This document shows, one piece after another, positions 60,767 to 64,000 of a stretch of DNA of 64,000 nucleotides. A model generated the notes under the pieces. It saw nothing but the letters and a program-made list of their open reading frames with translations, did not search any database and was not told where the DNA came from. Both the position numbers and the translations under genes were made by a program. Every line of letters starts with the position of its first letter. Within the stretch, counting starts at the first letter, position 1. The DNA is from an uncultured Marinobacter sp. (GTDB taxonomy: Bacteria; Pseudomonadota; Gammaproteobacteria; Pseudomonadales; Oleiphilaceae). The stretch is taken from assembly GCF_947259545.1 (NCBI RefSeq), contig NZ_CAMYMK010000002.1:868001-932000 (forward strand), read 5' to 3'.

Positions 60767-62017
60767 TTGCAGGCTCCAAAGCTTTTGATTGTGTCGGGAT
60801 TTTGGCCAACGCAGGATAATCCGATCACGGGGGTATTTGTTGTTCAACAGGTTGCAGCACTTGCGCGACTGGGTGTGAGTATAACAGTGCTGCTGACTAA
60901 GACGATTGGTAGGCCTGCCTCCCCATTTTTGACAGTTAGTGAGCTAAATCTACCAACAGATAAAGTAGCGATCGAGCTATCTGTTACGGCGAGGCTCCCG
61001 GAGCGTTTGTCCGAACCTTACTTTGCTTTAAGGTTGAATGCTTGGCTGGCTGGGTTGTTTTATTCAAGAGCAATTAAAAAGATTGTGAAGTCTGGTGGGG
61101 GCTTTAGCGGCAGCATTGTCCATGGTAGCCGGTATGCCAACATGTCCTTGCCTATGTGGCGAGGCAAAGTAACGGGCAGGGTTGTGGCTGTGTTGCACGG
61201 TGTTGATCCACTTTTAGCAAGAGCTTCTCAGCGAAGGGGAATGCAAGCGCTGTATGCGGGATTCACCGAAAGCTCCGAAGCCATTGCCTTGGTAGGTAGC
61301 CCCTTACGAAAGCACGCCTCATCGTTGGGTGTGCCAGAATCGAAGCAGATTGTGGTGAGTAATGGGACTGACTTGCCATCCGGGGCGGGGGCTCCGTCGC
61401 ACGAAGCTGATAGCCGGACCAAGGTGCGAATTGTGAGCGTTTCGAACCTCATTGAATTGAAGGGAATTGACCATAACCTCATTGCACTTGCCGAGCTTTC
61501 CGGTCGTAGTCCGGACCTCGAGTTCGAGTACGTAATTGTTGGCGATGGTCCTGAGAAAGACAAACTTATCAGTTTGTCCGAAGAGCTAAATCTTTCTGGG
61601 CAGGTTCATTTTCTGGGGCGCTTGCCTTATCTGGACACCATGGAAGAGATTTCGAGGGGTGATTTTTTTTCCTTACCTAGCTGGGGTGAGGCATTCGGTA
61701 TTGTTTACCTCGAGGCGATGGCAAGGGGCAAGCCAGTAATTGGATGTTATGAAAATGGCGCAGAAGATATTTTCGAACACGGCAAACAAGGTTTTTTGAT
61801 AAATCCAAAAGATACAAATGCACTTTCAGATTATTTAGAACGGTTGATTGAGGATCCCAGCTTACGTCTTACGATGGGAGCCGCTGCATATATGCGAGCA
61901 CAAGATTTTACTTGGGAAACTAACGCACAGAAAATGTTGGAATTGTTGGGGTTTCAAGGCCAGGTTGCCGATAACGAGATAGGTAACGAAGCCCTGCCGA
62001 AGGCGGAGTTCACTTGA
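60767..62017 (+). CDS. Family 4 glycosyltransferase
   Basis: This GT-B enzyme of 416 residues starts LLIVSGFWPTQDNPITGVFVVQQVAAL, typical of GT4 enzymes that begin with an open acceptor domain (residues 5-30). The C-terminal part carries VSVSNLIELKGIDHNLIAL, VGDGPEKDKLISL, LPSWGEAFGIVYLEAMARGKPVIG (EX7E motif) and GKQGFLINPKD. The start is TTG at 60767 behind GGTGGTAGG; no ATG fits. The stop overlaps the next start by TTGA. The sugar is unknown. Confidence 0.9.
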   Translation: MQAPKLLIVSGFWPTQDNPITGVFVVQQVAALARLGVSITVLLTKTIGRPASPFLTVSELNLPTDKVAIELSVTARLPERLSEPYFALRLNAWLAGLFYSRAIKKIVKSGGGFSGSIVHGSRYANMSLPMWRGKVTGRVVAVLHGVDPLLARASQRRGMQALYAGFTESSEAIALVGSPLRKHASSLGVPESKQIVVSNGTDLPSGAGAPSHEADSRTKVRIVSVSNLIELKGIDHNLIALAELSGRSPDLEFEYVIVGDGPEKDKLISLSEELNLSGQVHFLGRLPYLDTMEEISRGDFFSLPSWGEAFGIVYLEAMARGKPVIGCYENGAEDIFEHGKQGFLINPKDTNALSDYLERLIEDPSLRLTMGAAAYMRAQDFTWETNAQKMLELLGFQGQVADNEIGNEALPKAEFT

Positions 62018-63384
62018 AAGTAAAAATTGACCGCAATCAGATAGCCATTACTTTAGCGTTCTGTTCCCTAATTTTACTCAGAGTTGCAACAGCACCAACT
62101 GCAACCCTCAGCTTCCTGATTCTCGCAGCCTACGCTACTTTGGGGCGAGCCCAAGCGATTAAAGCACTATCGCTGTGCTGGCTTTTTACCATGGTCAATC
62201 CCGGGCTCGCCCCCGGCGCTAGCTTTAGCAGCATTGGTAGATACATGGTATTCCTCGGCGCCTTCATCGCGGTATTTGCGCGCACTGGAATAAGGTCGGG
62301 CTCACTTACTTCTTCAGGAATTGTCCTTTCTACAGTTGGGTTGGGTGTGTTCATTATGATTCACTCAATGTTCGCCAGTCCGATGCCGGATGTCTCTATC
62401 CTTAAGGCAGTATCTTGGTTGGTGGTCACCGCAACTCTGTTCTCGGCCTGGTCTGGTCTGTCGTCCGGCGATCGAGAGAAGCTTTTCCGGCATCTTTACT
62501 TGGGGTTGGTGGCAATTATGGCCGTCAGTCTTCCGCTGTTTGTGCTGCCACTCGGGTATTTGCGCAACGGTAGCGGCTTTCAGGGCATTCTTAACCATCC
62601 ACAGGCTTTCGGCCCGACGATGGCCATACTTGGTGCTATCGCGGCTAGCAAGCTGTTTTCTGAGAAAAGGCCTTCCTGGCAATACCTTGGGATATTTGGC
62701 GTTTCACTGCTGTTCATCATGGCCAGCGAAGCCCGCACCGCAGGGCTGGCGCTGGTAATTGGGCTCTGCATGGCTATTGCGTCTGTGCCGGTGCTTTCAG
62801 GGCGGCGCATTCGTGCTGTTCTTCCTGGCTTGCGGAGCCGGCGCGTTTGGGGAATTGCAGGCGTTGCTTTGTATTTGGGTGTTGTTTTTGCACCGCAAAT
62901 TGGAGACAAGGTTGGTCATTATATTTCGAAATCTGGTAGGGCTGGGTCTGTTGAGAGTATTGCGGAGGCTTATAACAAGTCTCGAGGGGGATTGATCGAT
63001 AGGATGTTCGTCAACATCCGAGAAAACCCGTTAACCGGGATAGGATTTGGTATTGCTTCTGAGCCGGATTTGATGGTTGTGGAGCGTGATCCATTATTGG
63101 GATTGCCGATTGGGGCGCCAGTTGAAAAAGGCGTTCTTCCGTTGGCAACCCTGGAAGAGCTGGGTTGGGTTGGTGCAACCATAGTCGTACTTTGGATGAT
63201 GGCTTTGGTAGTGAGGGCGTCCCAAAACGGAGTCGTGTCCATATCAGTTCTGGCAACTGCACTCCTCATTAACATGGGAGAAAACGTGTTTTTCTCACCT
63301 GGAGGTATGGGGCTGTTCGTGCTTATTGGCGTTACTTGGGCCGCGACTAGAGTGTACCGTGAGCAAACGGGTGAGTTTAAATGA
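62014..63384 (+). CDS. O-antigen polymerase/ligase family membrane protein (probable Wzy)
   Basis: This polytopic membrane protein (456 residues, about eleven helices) is of the Wzy/WaaL superfamily. A large periplasmic loop before the last helices contains the RGGLIDRMFVNIRENPLTGIGFGI segment, the usual place of the WaaL/Wzy signature around an ENP..GIG motif. It begins with TTG overlapping the preceding stop and ends overlapping the next ATG. Polymerase and ligase cannot be told apart by sequence; context with Wzx, Wza and Wzc favours a Wzy polymerase. Confidence 0.82.
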   Translation: MKVKIDRNQIAITLAFCSLILLRVATAPTATLSFLILAAYATLGRAQAIKALSLCWLFTMVNPGLAPGASFSSIGRYMVFLGAFIAVFARTGIRSGSLTSSGIVLSTVGLGVFIMIHSMFASPMPDVSILKAVSWLVVTATLFSAWSGLSSGDREKLFRHLYLGLVAIMAVSLPLFVLPLGYLRNGSGFQGILNHPQAFGPTMAILGAIAASKLFSEKRPSWQYLGIFGVSLLFIMASEARTAGLALVIGLCMAIASVPVLSGRRIRAVLPGLRSRRVWGIAGVALYLGVVFAPQIGDKVGHYISKSGRAGSVESIAEAYNKSRGGLIDRMFVNIRENPLTGIGFGIASEPDLMVVERDPLLGLPIGAPVEKGVLPLATLEELGWVGATIVVLWMMALVVRASQNGVVSISVLATALLINMGENVFFSPGGMGLFVLIGVTWAATRVYREQTGEFK

Positions 63385-64000
63385 AAATTTGGTTTTGGCA
63401 GTCAATTGTGAGTCCCCATATGGCCGGACTGACTAAAGCATTAGCAGATGCAGGGCACAATGTTACGTTTGTCGCTCAGAACGAAATCTCAGCAGATCGT
63501 GTGGCGCAAGGCTGGACTGTGCCAGATTTGGGCGGCGCGCAGTTGAAGTTTGCGCCCACTAAAGCTGCGGTAAAATCGATCGTGGCAGGCGCTCCAGCGG
63601 AAGCCATACATATTTGTCAGGGAATTCGCTCTAATGGCTTAGTTAGTGTCGCTCAAAAGTCGTTAAGAAAGTTGGGTAGAAAGCAGTTAGTAGTGATGGA
63701 AACAGTCGATGATCAAGGCTGGCAGGGTGCTATCAAAAGGTTGATATATCGATTTCTCTTCTTTCGTTTTGGACGGTATCTTAGCGGCGTTCTGGCTTCA
63801 GGAATTTCAACACGAAACTGGTTGATCAAACGTGGCGTAGCCAGTCACAAGGTTTTTCCCTTCGCGTACTTCTTGCCGGAAACAGAAACCAGGCCTACCA
63901 CGCACAAACATTCAGCCCCCGACCGTTATCGCATACTTTTCGTTGGCCAGTTTATAGAGCTTAAACGCCTGGATATATTGATCACCGCAATTTCTCGACT
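63381..64000 (+). CDS. Glycosyltransferase, N-terminal part (3' end outside window)
   Basis: The frame opens at ATG 63381, overlapping the preceding stop, and is still open at the end of the window (206 codons visible). The first residues, MKIWFWQSIVSPHMAGL, with LADAGHNVTFVAQNE following, resemble the N-terminal Rossmann domain of GT4-type enzymes. The visible part ends in RILFVGQFIELKRLDILITA, a typical beginning of the donor-binding half with the basic VGQF.ELKR motif. The remaining C-terminal domain lies outside. The sugar is unknown. Confidence 0.88.
   Translation, partial: MKIWFWQSIVSPHMAGLTKALADAGHNVTFVAQNEISADRVAQGWTVPDLGGAQLKFAPTKAAVKSIVAGAPAEAIHICQGIRSNGLVSVAQKSLRKLGRKQLVVMETVDDQGWQGAIKRLIYRFLFFRFGRYLSGVLASGISTRNWLIKRGVASHKVFPFAYFLPETETRPTTHKHSAPDRYRILFVGQFIELKRLDILITAISR

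Noticed and set aside
1..64000. CRISPR arrays, prophage, complete insertion sequences, rRNA or tRNA genes
   Set aside because: No regularly spaced direct repeats, phage structural genes, transposase frames or RNA gene signatures were seen on either strand.

Overview
The window looks like chromosome of a marine gammaproteobacterium, most likely Marinobacter or a close relative. This is an inference from gene content (a DUF1302/DUF1329/LAL-regulator block, yhcB beside zapE, RfaH with an ops site, pilB-pilC-pilD-coaE) and from GC-rich codon usage in the housekeeping genes. No rRNA, tRNA, CRISPR array or intact insertion sequence was found.

Region 1 (1-9.6 kb): the end of hisD, then hisC, a Nif3-family gene, the divergent division genes yhcB and zapE, a thiolase, and a DUF1302 porin-like protein paired with a DUF1329 protein. 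Region 2 (9.8-26.5 kb): a large MalT-like (LAL) regulator; then, mostly on the minus strand, an acyltransferase, a Bax-like glucosaminidase, a large unknown lipoprotein, a YfaZ-like protein, yacG, a hybrid sensor kinase, trmO, an unknown envelope protein, coaE, and pilD-pilC-pilB. Region 3 (26.5-33.8 kb): pilA with a sigma-54 promoter, followed by an AT-rich set of glycan genes (a GT-C/TPR membrane protein, a polyprenyl-phosphate glycosyltransferase, a flippase-like protein, a methyltransferase and a GT4 enzyme). This set is a good candidate for a pilin-glycosylation island. Region 4 (33.8-38.1 kb): housekeeping genes, comprising an atypical ABC1/UbiB kinase-like protein, a beta-CASP metallohydrolase and cysQ.

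Region 5 (38.07-64 kb, continuing past the edge): a surface-polysaccharide locus. It opens with rfaH and, about 230 bases later, a perfect ops element. Next come a YjbH/GfcD-like outer-membrane protein, a lipoprotein, Wza, Wzb and Wzc. A nine-gene legionaminic-acid pathway follows (legB, legC, legH, legI, legG, ptmE, ptmF, legF, ptmA). The rest supplies assembly and decoration: an acyltransferase-3 with a G9 tract near its start, a polysialyltransferase-like protein, GT4 enzymes, a Wzx flippase, a sulfotransferase and an O-antigen polymerase/ligase family protein. Most of these genes overlap by ATGA, GTGA or TTGA junctions, so they are probably translationally coupled. The likely product is an exported polymer containing a sialic-acid-like nonulosonate, possibly acetylated and sulfated.

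Two repeat families run through the window. One is a short palindrome (GTAGGTCGG..CCGAC) present in four copies, two of which lie inside reading frames. The other is a pair of long intergenic hairpins that share a core but have unrelated, self-complementary arms.
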